DNA of 64,000 nucleotides from DATGWF01 sp035299585 (GTDB lineage Bacteria > Actinomycetota > Actinomycetes > Actinomycetales > Microbacteriaceae). The notes below the pieces were generated by a model. It saw only the letters and a list, made by a program, of their open reading frames with translations, made no database searches and was not told where the DNA came from. This document shows positions 17,865 through 27,944 of the stretch, in pieces. Both the position numbers and the translations under genes were made by a program. The stretch spans positions 1-64,000 of the forward strand of contig DATGWF010000077.1 of NCBI GenBank assembly GCA_035299585.1, in the 5' to 3' direction. The stretch's first letter is position 1; every line of letters starts with the position of its first letter.

Positions 17865-18878
17865 TCATCCTCTCCGCAATCTCAATTTCAGGTCGGCGCC
17901 CAGCTGGCTGACCTCGGTGAACGTCCAATGCTGGGCTTCGGCTAGTGTGCCGATGCCGAGATTCTCGATGGCCCGGCGCGCGCCGCCCAGCAGGAGCGGC
18001 GCCTGGTACACGAGCAACTCGTCCACCCATCCGCCCGTGAGGAGGGATGACACGAGGGTCGGGCCTCCCTCAACGAAGAGGGTGCGTACGCCGCGGCCGG
18101 GCAGGCTCGCGAGGTCGGCTGCGAGGTCCTCGCCGCTCACGAAGATGGGCTCGTGTTGGCCGGAACGAAGCTTCGCGGTTGCCGGCACCTCGCGTCGGCC
18201 GAACACCACGGGAATGGGCTGGTCGGTATACAGTCCGTCGCCACGTCGAGCCGACAGGGCCGGGTCGTCGGCGATCACCGTGCCGGTGCCGACCGCGATG
18301 CCATCGGCCAGACTGCGCTCGAGGTGCACGTCGGCGCGAGCCTCGGGGCCGCTAATCCACTGGCTTGAGCCGTCATTGGCGGCGGCACGACCGTCGACCG
18401 ATTGGGCCCACTTGACCACAATCCACGGGCGGCCAAGCCGCGCCGCCACGAGCCATGAGCCGAGGACCACTTCGCCCTCGGTCGATCGGACACCACCGAT
18501 GACCTCCACGCCGTGCTCGCGCAGGCGCTCGGCCCCACCCGCAGAGGCATCACCCGGATCGCTGACTGAGTACACCACTCGAGCGATTCCGGCTGCGAGC
18601 AAGGCTTCGGCACACGGTCCGGTCCGGCCGGTGTGGTTGCATGGCTCAAGAGACACGACCGCCGTCGTGCCTGCCGGCAGCGGGCCGTCAATCTGGCTGA
18701 GCGCGTCGACTTCCGCGTGCGGTGTGCCGGCACCGCGGTGGTGCCCCACCGCGAGCACCTCGCCACTCGCCGAGACCAGGACACATCCGACGCGCGGATT
18801 AATGCCGCGTTCCGGGCCGAGGGTGGCGGCGTCGAAGGCGCGCTGCATGAGCGCTTCCCAATCGAAATCTGTTGCCAT
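17865..18878 (-). CDS. ribD: Bifunctional diaminohydroxyphosphoribosylaminopyrimidine deaminase / reductase
   Basis: Carries out the second and third steps of the pyrimidine branch of riboflavin synthesis. The N-terminal cytidine-deaminase-like domain holds the zinc ligands HAEVDAL and EPCNHTGRTGPC; the C-terminal DHFR-like reductase domain includes GRPWIVVKWAQSVDG and VEGGPTL. The 337-residue length is normal. The start is ATG 18878 (MATDFDWE); upstream in-frame readings enter the FMN riboswitch and are rejected. It is the first gene of the ribD-ribE-ribBA-ribH operon and the direct target of the riboswitch. Confidence 0.96.
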   Translation of the reverse strand: MATDFDWEALMQRAFDAATLGPERGINPRVGCVLVSASGEVLAVGHHRGAGTPHAEVDALSQIDGPLPAGTTAVVSLEPCNHTGRTGPCAEALLAAGIARVVYSVSDPGDASAGGAERLREHGVEVIGGVRSTEGEVVLGSWLVAARLGRPWIVVKWAQSVDGRAAANDGSSQWISGPEARADVHLERSLADGIAVGTGTVIADDPALSARRGDGLYTDQPIPVVFGRREVPATAKLRSGQHEPIFVSGEDLAADLASLPGRGVRTLFVEGGPTLVSSLLTGGWVDELLVYQAPLLLGGARRAIENLGIGTLAEAQHWTFTEVSQLGADLKLRLRRG

Positions 18879-18933
18879 CGTCCCGTCCGTTTTCTGGTTT
18901 CGGGGGTGGCAAACGGCAGGGTCGAACCCTGCG

Positions 18934-19060
18934 CGTATTTCTCCCATCCGGACTTTGACCGTCGGCACCGGAATTTCACCGGTTCGGCCCACTCGGCCGA
19001 AGCCAAGAGGGTTCGCGGGCTTTCACCGCCGGCTCGGATTTTCACCGACCCCGAAACACG
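18934..19060 (-). ncRNA. FMN riboswitch (RFN element)
   Basis: Minus-strand leader of ribD with the canonical RFN core: GGTCGGTGAAAATCCGA near the 5' end, GCCGGCGG, GGTGAAATTCCGG, CCGACGGT and GTCCGGATGGGAGAAA near the 3' end. P1 forms between CGUGUUUC (19060-19053) and GAAAUACG (18941-18934). A GCAGGG/CCCTGC hairpin (18932-18916) follows P1. Further downstream CCCCGAAAC (18905-18897) is perfectly complementary to GTTTCGGGG in the 5' aptamer strand (19057-19049), an alternative fold that would disrupt P1. No U-tract is seen and the ribD Shine-Dalgarno is weak, so control of translation is as likely as attenuation (inference). Confidence 0.97.
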
Positions 19061-19086
19061 TACCTCTGAAGCGTAGTCAACGCACC

Positions 19087-19105
19087 GGGGAAAAACCTAT
19101 TCCCC
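19087..19105 (-). terminator. Weak hairpin downstream of trpS
   Basis: Inverted repeat GGGGAA (19087-19092) and TTCCCC (19100-19105), 6 bp with a 7-nt loop containing a T-run on the minus strand. It lies just after the trpS stop and before the FMN riboswitch, where a trpS terminator is expected. It is short, so the call is tentative. Confidence 0.4.
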
Positions 19106-19115
19106 TTCATGGTTC

Positions 19116-20959
<1,844 letters not shown>

Positions 20960-20968
20960 GCCGTAATC

Positions 20969-21925
20969 CTACCGAGCGGTCCGGCTCCCATCCCGCGCAG
21001 GTCGGACCCGTTCGGGAAGCGGCGTGCCCTCGTCGATGGCATGTTCGGCAATCCACGCCGCCGCGGTGAGTGTGACAATTGCGGCGAGTCGAAACCACAA
21101 CAGGAGCGTGACCAGCACGACGAAGCTCGCCAGGAGCGGGTTTGGGATGCCGCCGACGATGACGTTGGACCCGACGACCTGGAGCCCGGTGAGTGTCGCC
21201 CCACCGAGGAGCACCCCTCCGGCCACGTCTCGGACTCCCAACTCGGCCCCCGAAAGTCGGCGGAACATGACCGCGAGCACGACGGTGTCGATGACGAACA
21301 CGACGCCAAGGCCGAGAGCCTGGGTGACGAGGCCACCGAGACCGAGATCGTCGGTCACACCGAGCCATCCCAGGAGCGCACCGAACAGTCGGGTGGAGGC
21401 CGTGGTGACGACAGCCCCGGCGACGAACATCGCACCGAAGGCGAGGGCGGCGATGACGTCGCGAATCCGCGTCCACACGAGCGACGAGTCGCTCTCGGGA
21501 AGGCCGAGCACGGCCCGGATGGCCAACCGTGAGGTCGTAATCCACGCACTCGCAGTCCAGAGCAGCACTCCGAGCGCGAGCACGCCACTGAGTCCGAGTT
21601 CGGCGACGCGTTGTTGGGTGAGGGCGATGAGTTGGTCCCGAGAGATGGCGCCCCCGTCGCCGATGAGTCCCGGGACGGTGGTGTTGAGCGTATCGACGAG
21701 CGGGCCCAAGCGTGATTCGTCGGCGACGAACCAGGATCCAACCGTGACCAGACCGATGTACACGGCGGCAAAGGTGGCAAAGAGGGCTTGGTAGCTGACG
21801 CCGGCGCTGAGTAGCAGTCCGTTGCTGTCGATGACGCGGCGCCAGACTCGAGCCGGCAGTGAGTGCCAGACGCGACTCGCCATGCGCCGTGGCCACGATT
21901 GACCAGGTCGGTTCCCCTCCATCAC
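20969..21925 (-). CDS. YihY/BrkB-family inner membrane protein
   Basis: Protein of 318 residues with six predicted helices and the family's N-terminal signature: an amphipathic helix (WHSLPARVWRRVID) followed by NGLLLSAGVSYQALFA. The later GALLGWLGVTDDL and C-terminal LWFRLAAIVTLTAAAWIAE stretches also fit. The molecular role of this family is not settled; older ribonuclease BN labels are considered wrong. It starts at GTG 21925 with TAGGCT 6 nt upstream (leaderless pattern); an ATG follows immediately. The next gene downstream, xthA, has its own leaderless element, so they are probably separate units. Confidence 0.88.
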   Translation of the reverse strand: MMEGNRPGQSWPRRMASRVWHSLPARVWRRVIDSNGLLLSAGVSYQALFATFAAVYIGLVTVGSWFVADESRLGPLVDTLNTTVPGLIGDGGAISRDQLIALTQQRVAELGLSGVLALGVLLWTASAWITTSRLAIRAVLGLPESDSSLVWTRIRDVIAALAFGAMFVAGAVVTTASTRLFGALLGWLGVTDDLGLGGLVTQALGLGVVFVIDTVVLAVMFRRLSGAELGVRDVAGGVLLGGATLTGLQVVGSNVIVGGIPNPLLASFVVLVTLLLWFRLAAIVTLTAAAWIAEHAIDEGTPLPERVRPARDGSRTAR

Positions 21926-21972
21926 GCGCTCAGCCTATCCGGCACCTTCTCGGACCACACCGCACAACGAGA

Positions 21973-22004
21973 AGCGGCTCGGTACCCAGGGGTACCGAGC
22001 CGCT
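21973..22004. terminator. Strong hairpin terminator downstream of ptsH
   Basis: Perfect 14-bp stem AGCGGCTCGGTACC / GGTACCGAGCCGCT with a CAGG loop, 13 bp past the ptsH stop and before the divergently promoted YihY-type gene. It closes the minus-strand fructose PTS operon. Confidence 0.85.
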
Positions 22005-22017
22005 CCGCGTGACGGAT

Positions 22018-22290
22018 CTAGGCGTCGAGGTCAGATGCGAGCACAGCGGCGAGCTCATCGGCTACGCGCTCTGCGTCATCTCCCTCAACGACCAGTTCCA
22101 GCGAGTCGCCGTGGCTCACAGCGAGGGCGAGCACCGCAAGGATGCTGGCGCCGTCGGCTGAGTCGCCACTGGCTTTGCTGATGGTTACCTCGTGGCCGCT
22201 GCCGCCGACCGCCTGAACGAACAGGCTGGCCGGACGGGCGTGCAGGCCGACGCGGGAACCAACGGTCACAGAACGAGTTGCCTTAGGCAA
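22018..22290 (-). CDS. ptsH: Phosphocarrier protein HPr
   Basis: Accepts phosphate from enzyme I at His17 (in GLHARPA) and passes it to EIIA domains. The protein is 90 residues. The regulatory-serine region reads SADGASILAVLALA, weakly like the Gram-positive consensus, so an HPr-kinase role is doubtful. The start is TTG 22290, 6 nt after GGAGG; it lies inside the end of the IIC gene (stop 22283-22285), so translation of HPr is coupled to IIC. The neighbouring fructose EII genes and divergent ptsI complete the phosphorelay. Confidence 0.92.
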   Translation of the reverse strand: MPKATRSVTVGSRVGLHARPASLFVQAVGGSGHEVTISKASGDSADGASILAVLALAVSHGDSLELVVEGDDAERVADELAAVLASDLDA

Positions 22291-23434
22291 TCGCTTCCTC
22301 CAGCTCTTCGTCGCTTGCGGCGTTCTCGCCCTTGCCAAGACCCTTGGCAACGATGACGAGGAGCGCGGTCACGACGGTGCCGATGGCGACAGCGAGGAGC
22401 CACATGAGCGGGCTCGACACCATGCCAGCAACCCAGATGCCACCGTGCGGTGCGCGGCTGCCGACCTGGAACAGGCCGACGAGAGCACCGGTGACGCCCG
22501 AACCGATCATGATCGAGGGGATCACGCGAATCGGGTCAGCTGCAGCGAACGGAATGGCACCTTCGGTGATGAACGATGCGCCGAGCACCCAGCCAGCGTT
22601 ACCGGCCTGACGCTCCGACTTCGAGAACAGGTTCTTGCGAAGCGCGGTTGCGAGGGCGAGACCGAGCGGCGGGGTCATGCCGGCAGCCATGACGATTGCC
22701 ATGATGACGAGCTTCGGGTCGTTCGGTGCAGCGTCTGCGCCAGCCTCGGTGAGGAGGGCAACAGCGGTGGTGTATGCCACCTTGTTGACCGGGCCACCCA
22801 TGTCGAATGCCATCATGAGGCCGAGGAGGACACCGAGCAGAGCCAGGTTGCCACCGGTCAGGCCGGCCATCCAGGTCTTGAGCGCCTCGAGGACGGTTGC
22901 CACCGGAACACCGATGACGGTAATCATCAGAACGGCGACGATGAACGACGACACGATCGGGATGATCAGGACCGGCATGAGCGGAGCAATGCCGCGCGGC
23001 AAGCGGAGCTTGGCGAGGTAGTGTGCAGCAGCACCGGCGAGCAGACCACCGGCGATAGCGCCGAGGAAGCCCGAGCCGTTGTTGATGGCGATGAAGCCAG
23101 CAAGGAAGCCCGGAACGAGGCCCGGACGGTCGGCGATTGCATACGCGATGAACATGGCGAGCACGGGGACCGCGAAGGTCAGCCCGAACTTACCGAGGCT
23201 CGCGAAGAGTCGCGCCCAGCCCATTTGCGTGGTGAGGTTGACCGCTGCTTCGCCGTCGTGCCCACCGAGGTAGGCCTGCCAGCTCCAGTCCCACTTACCG
23301 AGGTCGAACCCGCCGAGTGCGAAACCGATTGCAAGGAAGATGCCGCCAGCGGCGACGATCGGGATCATGTAGGACACACCGGTCATCAGCCAAAGGCGGA
23401 GACGGGTGCCCGGTCCCATAGTTGAACTACTCAA
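22283..23434 (-). CDS. PTS fructose transporter, EIIC subunit
   Basis: Membrane channel of the fructose PTS, 383 residues with eight or more hydrophobic helices. Family features include MTGVSYMIPIVAAGGIFLAIG near the start, the IAINNGSGFLGAIAGG segment, and MAFDMGGPVNKVAYT in the substrate region. The TTG at 23434 lies 6 nt after GGAGG and is preferred over the ATG at 23419. IIC, IIB and IIA are separate genes here rather than one fused FruA. The C-terminus (EELEEAIA) overlaps the HPr start. Confidence 0.92.
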   Translation of the reverse strand: MSSSTMGPGTRLRLWLMTGVSYMIPIVAAGGIFLAIGFALGGFDLGKWDWSWQAYLGGHDGEAAVNLTTQMGWARLFASLGKFGLTFAVPVLAMFIAYAIADRPGLVPGFLAGFIAINNGSGFLGAIAGGLLAGAAAHYLAKLRLPRGIAPLMPVLIIPIVSSFIVAVLMITVIGVPVATVLEALKTWMAGLTGGNLALLGVLLGLMMAFDMGGPVNKVAYTTAVALLTEAGADAAPNDPKLVIMAIVMAAGMTPPLGLALATALRKNLFSKSERQAGNAGWVLGASFITEGAIPFAAADPIRVIPSIMIGSGVTGALVGLFQVGSRAPHGGIWVAGMVSSPLMWLLAVAIGTVVTALLVIVAKGLGKGENAASDEELEEAIA

Positions 23435-23474
23435 TTGAAGCCTCCAATGCTTCTTTGCGTTAGGGGGTGGTGCT

Positions 23475-23894
23475 TTAACCGAAGAGCTTTCCGAAGAAGC
23501 CCTTCTTTTCGCCGGCCGCAGGCTTCTCAGCCTTCGGGGCAGCTGCGGGCTGAGCCGCTTCGCCTGCTCCGACGATTTCTGCCGTACCGTCCGTTGCGGA
23601 CTTCACGGCCTCAGCGACGACGTTGTCCGCGTCGCTGAGAGCTTTGGATACGCCGACGCGCAGCACGGGCTTGCCGTTGAAACGGCTGCGCTGCTTGACC
23701 TCGAGGTCGGCGGCGAAAATGACCACGTCAGCTGCGTCAATGACGGACTGCTTGATCGGGGTCGATCCGGCCGAGCCCTGGGTCTCGACGGCGATGGTGT
23801 GGCCGGCACGCTTCGCGGCCTGCTCGAGCGCTTCGGCAGCCATGTAGGTGTGGGCGATGCCGGTGATGCAGCTGGTTACGGCGACGATGTTCAT
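23475..23894 (-). CDS. PTS fructose transporter, EIIB subunit
   Basis: Phospho-transfer subunit of 139 residues. The IIB-fru domain (1-100) carries the phosphorylated Cys9 in VTSCITGIAHTYMAAEAL. It is followed by an Ala/Pro/Lys-rich linker and a basic amphipathic tail (KKGFFGKLFG). The tail looks like a remnant of a flexible linker to IIC, or a membrane-association helix, consistent with a once-fused protein (inference). Its ATG overlaps the IIA stop (23891-23894); 40 bp separate it from IIC. Confidence 0.93.
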   Translation of the reverse strand: MNIVAVTSCITGIAHTYMAAEALEQAAKRAGHTIAVETQGSAGSTPIKQSVIDAADVVIFAADLEVKQRSRFNGKPVLRVGVSKALSDADNVVAEAVKSATDGTAEIVGAGEAAQPAAAPKAEKPAAGEKKGFFGKLFG

Positions 23895-24349
23895 GCCTGA
23901 ACCTCTTTCTGGATGATGGCGGCGATTTCGGCGCCGCTGGTGGCGTCGCGGAGCGACTGGCGGAAGTCCTCGTGCACGAGCTTGCGGGCGAGTGCGGCGA
24001 GGATTGTGAGGTGACGATCGTCGGCCCCGTCGGGAGCGGCAATCAGGAAGATCAGGTGGGCGGGGCCGTCCGGGGCGCCGAAGTCGATGCCGGCCTGCGT
24101 GGTGCCCACGGCGACGCTCGGGGTGACGACGCCAGCCGAGCGGGCGTGGGGGATACCGATACCACCGTGCAGGCCGGTCGCCATCTGGGCTTCGCGGGCA
24201 CGCACATCGGCAAGGAAGACCTCGAGGTCGCTCACGCGACCAGCGGCCTGCAGGGTGTCCGCAAGTTCGCGGATGGCGTCGTCTTTCGTCGTGGCCTGGA
24301 GGCCGACAACGACGATGTGTTCGTCGGTCAGTGCCGGTGCTGCGGTCAT
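23891..24349 (-). CDS. PTS fructose transporter, EIIA subunit
   Basis: Takes phosphate from HPr and gives it to IIB. The 152-residue protein is a typical mannitol/fructose-type IIA with the active His68 in GIGIPHAR, preceded by MATGLHGG and followed by FGAPDGPAHLIFLIAAPD. Its ATG overlaps the fruK stop (24346-24349). The frame is open upstream inside fruK, but this start is fixed by the overlap and by family length. Confidence 0.94.
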   Translation of the reverse strand: MTAAPALTDEHIVVVGLQATTKDDAIRELADTLQAAGRVSDLEVFLADVRAREAQMATGLHGGIGIPHARSAGVVTPSVAVGTTQAGIDFGAPDGPAHLIFLIAAPDGADDRHLTILAALARKLVHEDFRQSLRDATSGAEIAAIIQKEVQA

Positions 24350-25332
24350 GCGTGGAGCTCCTTGATTGATGTGGTCAGGGGAACGTCGGCGCGCAGCACC
24401 ACCTCGCCCGGGCGGATGAGGTCCGGGGATGGCACCGTTGTCGCGGGAAGTTGAACTGCGGCCGTACCCCATGCGACGGCCGAAACCAGGCGCGCCGCAA
24501 GGGGGTCGACTTCGGCGGCACCATCGTGTCGAGCGCGGGCGTCGTCGGCGAGAAAGCCCGCGAGCGTGCAATCGCCGGCACCGACCGTGCTGTCGGGAAC
24601 GACCGGCGGGTGGCCCGCCCACAGGACGCGTTCGCGATTAACGAGAAGTGCACCATTCGCACCGAGGCTGACCAGGATGCACGCGCCGGGTCCCCCGGGG
24701 AGCGACCGGCAGAATTCAACGACCGCACCGACCGTGTCGAGTGAGCGTTCGGCGAGATCCTCGAGTTCTTCCAGGTTGGGCTTGAGCAGGTCGGCAACAC
24801 CGGCGTGAGCCACGGCTCCAAGGGCTTCGCCAGACGCGTCCACAGCGAAACGCACGTTGGCTTCGCGGGCGAGCGTGCCGAGTTGGACGTAGAAGTCACT
24901 GTCCACTCCGCCCGGGAGCGAGCCCGCCGCGACAAGCCAAGCAGGCCCGGTAGCGAGGGCTTCTCGAACGCGTTCGGTCAGAGCTTCGACTTCGGCGGGG
25001 GACAGTGTTGGTCCGGCCTGGTTGATCTTGGTCGTTTCGCCCGAGCCGTCCACGACGGTGATGTTTTGGCGCACTTCGCCGGCAATGTGGATGCTCTGGG
25101 TCGGAACGCCCAGCTTGCCGAGTGAATCGATAATCCAGGCACCGCCGGATCGGTCGGCCGGGAACACCGCACTCGTGACGATGCCGTTGCGCGTCAGTGC
25201 CCTCGCGACGTTGATCCCCTTGCCGGCCGGGTCTTTGCTCGTGGCAGTGGCGCGGTTCACTTCGCCGACGATGAAGCTCGGAACCTCGACCGTGATGTCG
25301 ATGGAGGGGTTGGCGGTGACGGTGACGATCAT
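24346..25332 (-). CDS. fruK: 1-phosphofructokinase
   Basis: Phosphorylates fructose-1-phosphate, the product of the fructose PTS, to fructose-1,6-bisphosphate. This PfkB-family kinase of 328 residues shows VTANPSIDITVEV at the N-terminus and the first signature DPAGKGINVARAL near residue 35. The catalytic DSTVGAGDCTLAGFL is near residue 250, with the base Asp in GAGD. It overlaps fruR and IIA by 4 bp each. The position within the PTS operon supports fructose-1-phosphate, rather than tagatose-6-phosphate, as substrate. Confidence 0.94.
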   Translation of the reverse strand: MIVTVTANPSIDITVEVPSFIVGEVNRATATSKDPAGKGINVARALTRNGIVTSAVFPADRSGGAWIIDSLGKLGVPTQSIHIAGEVRQNITVVDGSGETTKINQAGPTLSPAEVEALTERVREALATGPAWLVAAGSLPGGVDSDFYVQLGTLAREANVRFAVDASGEALGAVAHAGVADLLKPNLEELEDLAERSLDTVGAVVEFCRSLPGGPGACILVSLGANGALLVNRERVLWAGHPPVVPDSTVGAGDCTLAGFLADDARARHDGAAEVDPLAARLVSAVAWGTAAVQLPATTVPSPDLIRPGEVVLRADVPLTTSIKELHA

Positions 25333-26090
25333 GCGCGGACCACGTCCACTCCGGCCGCCTCAATCTCTGCCGCGAGTTCTGCGTCGAGTTCGTTGTCGGT
25401 GATGATGCAGTCGATGGCTGCGAGTGGCGCGACCACGCCAAAGTCTTCACGACCGAATTTGGTGTGGTCGGCGAGCACGACGGTTCGGCGAGCGGAGGCA
25501 ATGAGCTGGGACTTCACCCGAGCCTCCTCAATGTCGGGGGTTGTCAGTCCGCGACTGGCCGTGATGCCGTTCGTTCCGATGAACGCAACATCGACCGCGA
25601 CCTTGCGCAGCGTCTCGTTCGCCCAGGCGCCGACCGTCGCGAGCGTCAGCTGACGGACGTGCCCGCCGAGAACGTGCAGGTCAATGTTCGGGCGGGTTGC
25701 CAGCTGTGCGGCAATCGGGAGGGAGTTCGTCACAACCGTCAGGTTCGTCTCGGTGGGAAGGAGCTCAGCCAGGCGAGCGGTCGTGGTTCCAGCATCAAAG
25801 AGGACCGAGCCGTTCTCGGGAATTTCGGCGAGCGCGGCGCGGGCGATGCGTTCCTTCTCCGATGTGAGCAGGCCTTCGCGGTCTGCGACCGGGGGCTCGA
25901 TGCTCAGGCGTTCCATCGGAATCGCTCCACCGTGGGCACGCTGAACGAGACCACGACGTTCCATGAGGGTAAGGTCGCGGCGGATCGTTTCCGGCGTGAC
26001 GTTGAAGTCTTCGGCGAGCGAGCGCACTTCCACCCGGCCGTCGCGGCGGGCGCGCGTCAGGATGGCCTGTTGGCGTTCCGGAGCGTACAT
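25329..26090 (-). CDS. fruR: DeoR-family regulator of the fructose operon
   Basis: Repressor of 253 residues. A DeoR helix-turn-helix occupies residues 5-55 (RQQAILTRARRDGRVEVRSL, then FNVTPETIRRDL). A sugar-phosphate-binding DeoRC domain follows, with FDAGTTTARLAE, TNSLPIA, GGHVRQ and DHTKFGRED. It is the first gene of the operon, so it probably autoregulates; fructose-1-phosphate is the usual inducer in this setting (known for related FruR). The AT-rich 26145-26195 stretch between it and ptsI is the likely operator region. Confidence 0.9.
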   Translation of the reverse strand: MYAPERQQAILTRARRDGRVEVRSLAEDFNVTPETIRRDLTLMERRGLVQRAHGGAIPMERLSIEPPVADREGLLTSEKERIARAALAEIPENGSVLFDAGTTTARLAELLPTETNLTVVTNSLPIAAQLATRPNIDLHVLGGHVRQLTLATVGAWANETLRKVAVDVAFIGTNGITASRGLTTPDIEEARVKSQLIASARRTVVLADHTKFGREDFGVVAPLAAIDCIITDNELDAELAAEIEAAGVDVVRA

Positions 26091-26144
26091 GCGACCTCGT
26101 TGTCAGTCCTGGGAACCGGAGCGCACGCGCTCAGGTGATTGCCA

Positions 26145-26214
26145 GGATAAATGTTGATTTGTCTGTTTTTACATCCGTTTGTGATTGATTGTCAAGCAAC
26201 TCGCGGGGTATTCT
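26145..26214. promoter_or_regulatory. Divergent fruR-ptsI control region with ptsI promoter
   Basis: An unusually AT-rich stretch (about 26150-26195) with repeated TTTGT/TGTTT words between divergent fruR and ptsI is a plausible FruR operator. On the plus strand TTGATT (26185-26190), an 18-bp spacer and TATTCT (26209-26214) form a reasonable promoter for ptsI, giving a leader of about 45 nt. Operator identity is inference. Confidence 0.4.
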
Positions 26215-26268
26215 TTCCGAGCCGTTCCGTTCTCTTGCGAATGGCTCGAGTGCGAGAAGGATGGAACG

Positions 26269-27909
26269 ATGGAGCTCAGCGGAGTAGGCGTCGGTCGCGG
26301 TATTGCCGCAGGCAAGGTCGTACGGATGCCGGAACCGCTCGCCGAGCCCGCCGACGTCACGCCCACGCAGACGCCCGACGAAGCGAAGGCCGCGGTCGCC
26401 GCAGCGGCTTCGGCGGTGAGCGAGTGGCTCGCCCACCGCGGCGCGCGAGCGGGCGGAGCCGCACAAGAGGTGCTCGACGCCCAGGCCATGATGGCCAAAG
26501 ATCCGGCGCTCGCCAAAGACATCGCCAAGCGCATCGACACCGGAAAGACCGCCGAGCGTGCCGTCTTCGAAGCGTTCGCGGCCTTCCAAGCCATGCTCGA
26601 AGGCATCGGCGGATACATGGCGGAGCGTGCAGCGGACCTCGCTGACGTCTCCCAGCGGGTCATCGCCCAGTTGCGAGGAGTACCCGCACCGGGTGTCCCC
26701 GAGAGCGACGAGCCGTTCATCCTCGTCGCACGCGACCTCGCTCCGGCAGATACTGCACTGTTGAACTTCGACATCGTGCAGGCGCTCATCACCCGTGACG
26801 GCGGACCGACCTCCCACACCGCGATTCTCGCCCGCGCAAAGTCCATCCCGGCGATCGTCGGCGTTGTCGGCGCCGAGGACCTGGCCGACGGCACCAACGT
26901 CATCGTCGACGCCGCGAACGGCGTGGTCTCGGTCGACCCGGACCCGCGCGCAATCGAGGACGCCCTCGCCCGGCGCGAGGCGTGGCTGTCCGCCGCACAC
27001 GCCCCGGCCACCCCGGGCGAACTCGCAGACGGCACCAAGGTGCCGCTGTTGGCCAATATCGGATCCGCAGAGGATGCGCCCGCCGCGCTCGCCGCGGGTG
27101 CCGAGGGTGTCGGTCTGTTCCGCACCGAGTTCCTGTTTCTCGACGCCAACACGGCCCCCTCGGTGGGCGCACAAACCGTCGCCTACAAGGCCGTGTTCGA
27201 CGCATTCGCCGGCAAGAAGGTCGTGGTGCGCGCGCTCGACGCCGGGGCCGACAAGCCCCTCGCCTTCTTGAACGACGCGCACGAAGAGAACCCCGCCCTC
27301 GGTCTGCGCGGCTTGCGCGCGCTCCGCGTCAAGGAGAACATCCTGCGTGACCAGCTCGAAGCGCTCGTCGCCGCCGAACGTGACTCCGGCGCCGAAGTGT
27401 GGGTCATGGCCCCGATGGTGTCCGACGCCGAAGAGACCGGGTACTTTGTCGACCTGGCCCGCGAGCTCGGGGTCAAGGTCGCCGGTGTCATGGCCGAGGT
27501 GCCATCGCTCGCACTCGTGGCGGACCAGGTGCTCGAGGCGGCCGATTTTGTCTCCATTGGAACGAACGACCTCACCCAGTACACCCTCGCCGCCGATCGC
27601 ATGCTCGGCACCGTTGCGAGCTACCAGGACCCGTGGCATCCCGCAGTGCTCCGCCTGGTCAAGCAGCTCGGTGACGCCGGTGCGGCCGCGGGCAAGCCCG
27701 TCGGGGTGTGTGGCGAAGCGGCCGCCGATCCGGACCTCGCAGTGGTGCTCGTCGGCCTCGGCGTGACCACGCTCTCGATGACCGCTGCCGCGATCGCCGA
27801 TGTGCGAGCCGCACTCAAGGCCGTCACGCTCGAAGACGCGAAGGCGAAAGCCGAAGCGGCCCTCGGTGGACGCACCGCCGCAGAGGCACGTGCCCGCGCG
27901 ACCGACTGA
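26269..27909 (+). CDS. ptsI: PTS enzyme I (phosphoenolpyruvate-protein phosphotransferase)
   Basis: Transfers phosphate from PEP to HPr, the entry step for all PTS sugars. The 546-residue protein has the N-terminal HPr-binding domain, active His183 in GGPTSHTAILAR, and a PEP-binding TIM barrel with GVGLFRTEFLF, APMVSDAEE, FVSIGTNDLTQY and GVCGEAAADP. The start is ATG 26269 with GAAGG 8 nt upstream; the longer frame begins with non-homologous residues. It is divergent from the fructose operon. The glpD start follows 35 bp after the stop, but a TAGACT element there suggests a separate promoter. Confidence 0.96.
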   Translation: MELSGVGVGRGIAAGKVVRMPEPLAEPADVTPTQTPDEAKAAVAAAASAVSEWLAHRGARAGGAAQEVLDAQAMMAKDPALAKDIAKRIDTGKTAERAVFEAFAAFQAMLEGIGGYMAERAADLADVSQRVIAQLRGVPAPGVPESDEPFILVARDLAPADTALLNFDIVQALITRDGGPTSHTAILARAKSIPAIVGVVGAEDLADGTNVIVDAANGVVSVDPDPRAIEDALARREAWLSAAHAPATPGELADGTKVPLLANIGSAEDAPAALAAGAEGVGLFRTEFLFLDANTAPSVGAQTVAYKAVFDAFAGKKVVVRALDAGADKPLAFLNDAHEENPALGLRGLRALRVKENILRDQLEALVAAERDSGAEVWVMAPMVSDAEETGYFVDLARELGVKVAGVMAEVPSLALVADQVLEAADFVSIGTNDLTQYTLAADRMLGTVASYQDPWHPAVLRLVKQLGDAGAAAGKPVGVCGEAAADPDLAVVLVGLGVTTLSMTAAAIADVRAALKAVTLEDAKAKAEAALGGRTAAEARARATD

Positions 27910-27944
27910 ACCCTAGACTTGAGTCCCACGAGGTGAGGGGACCC

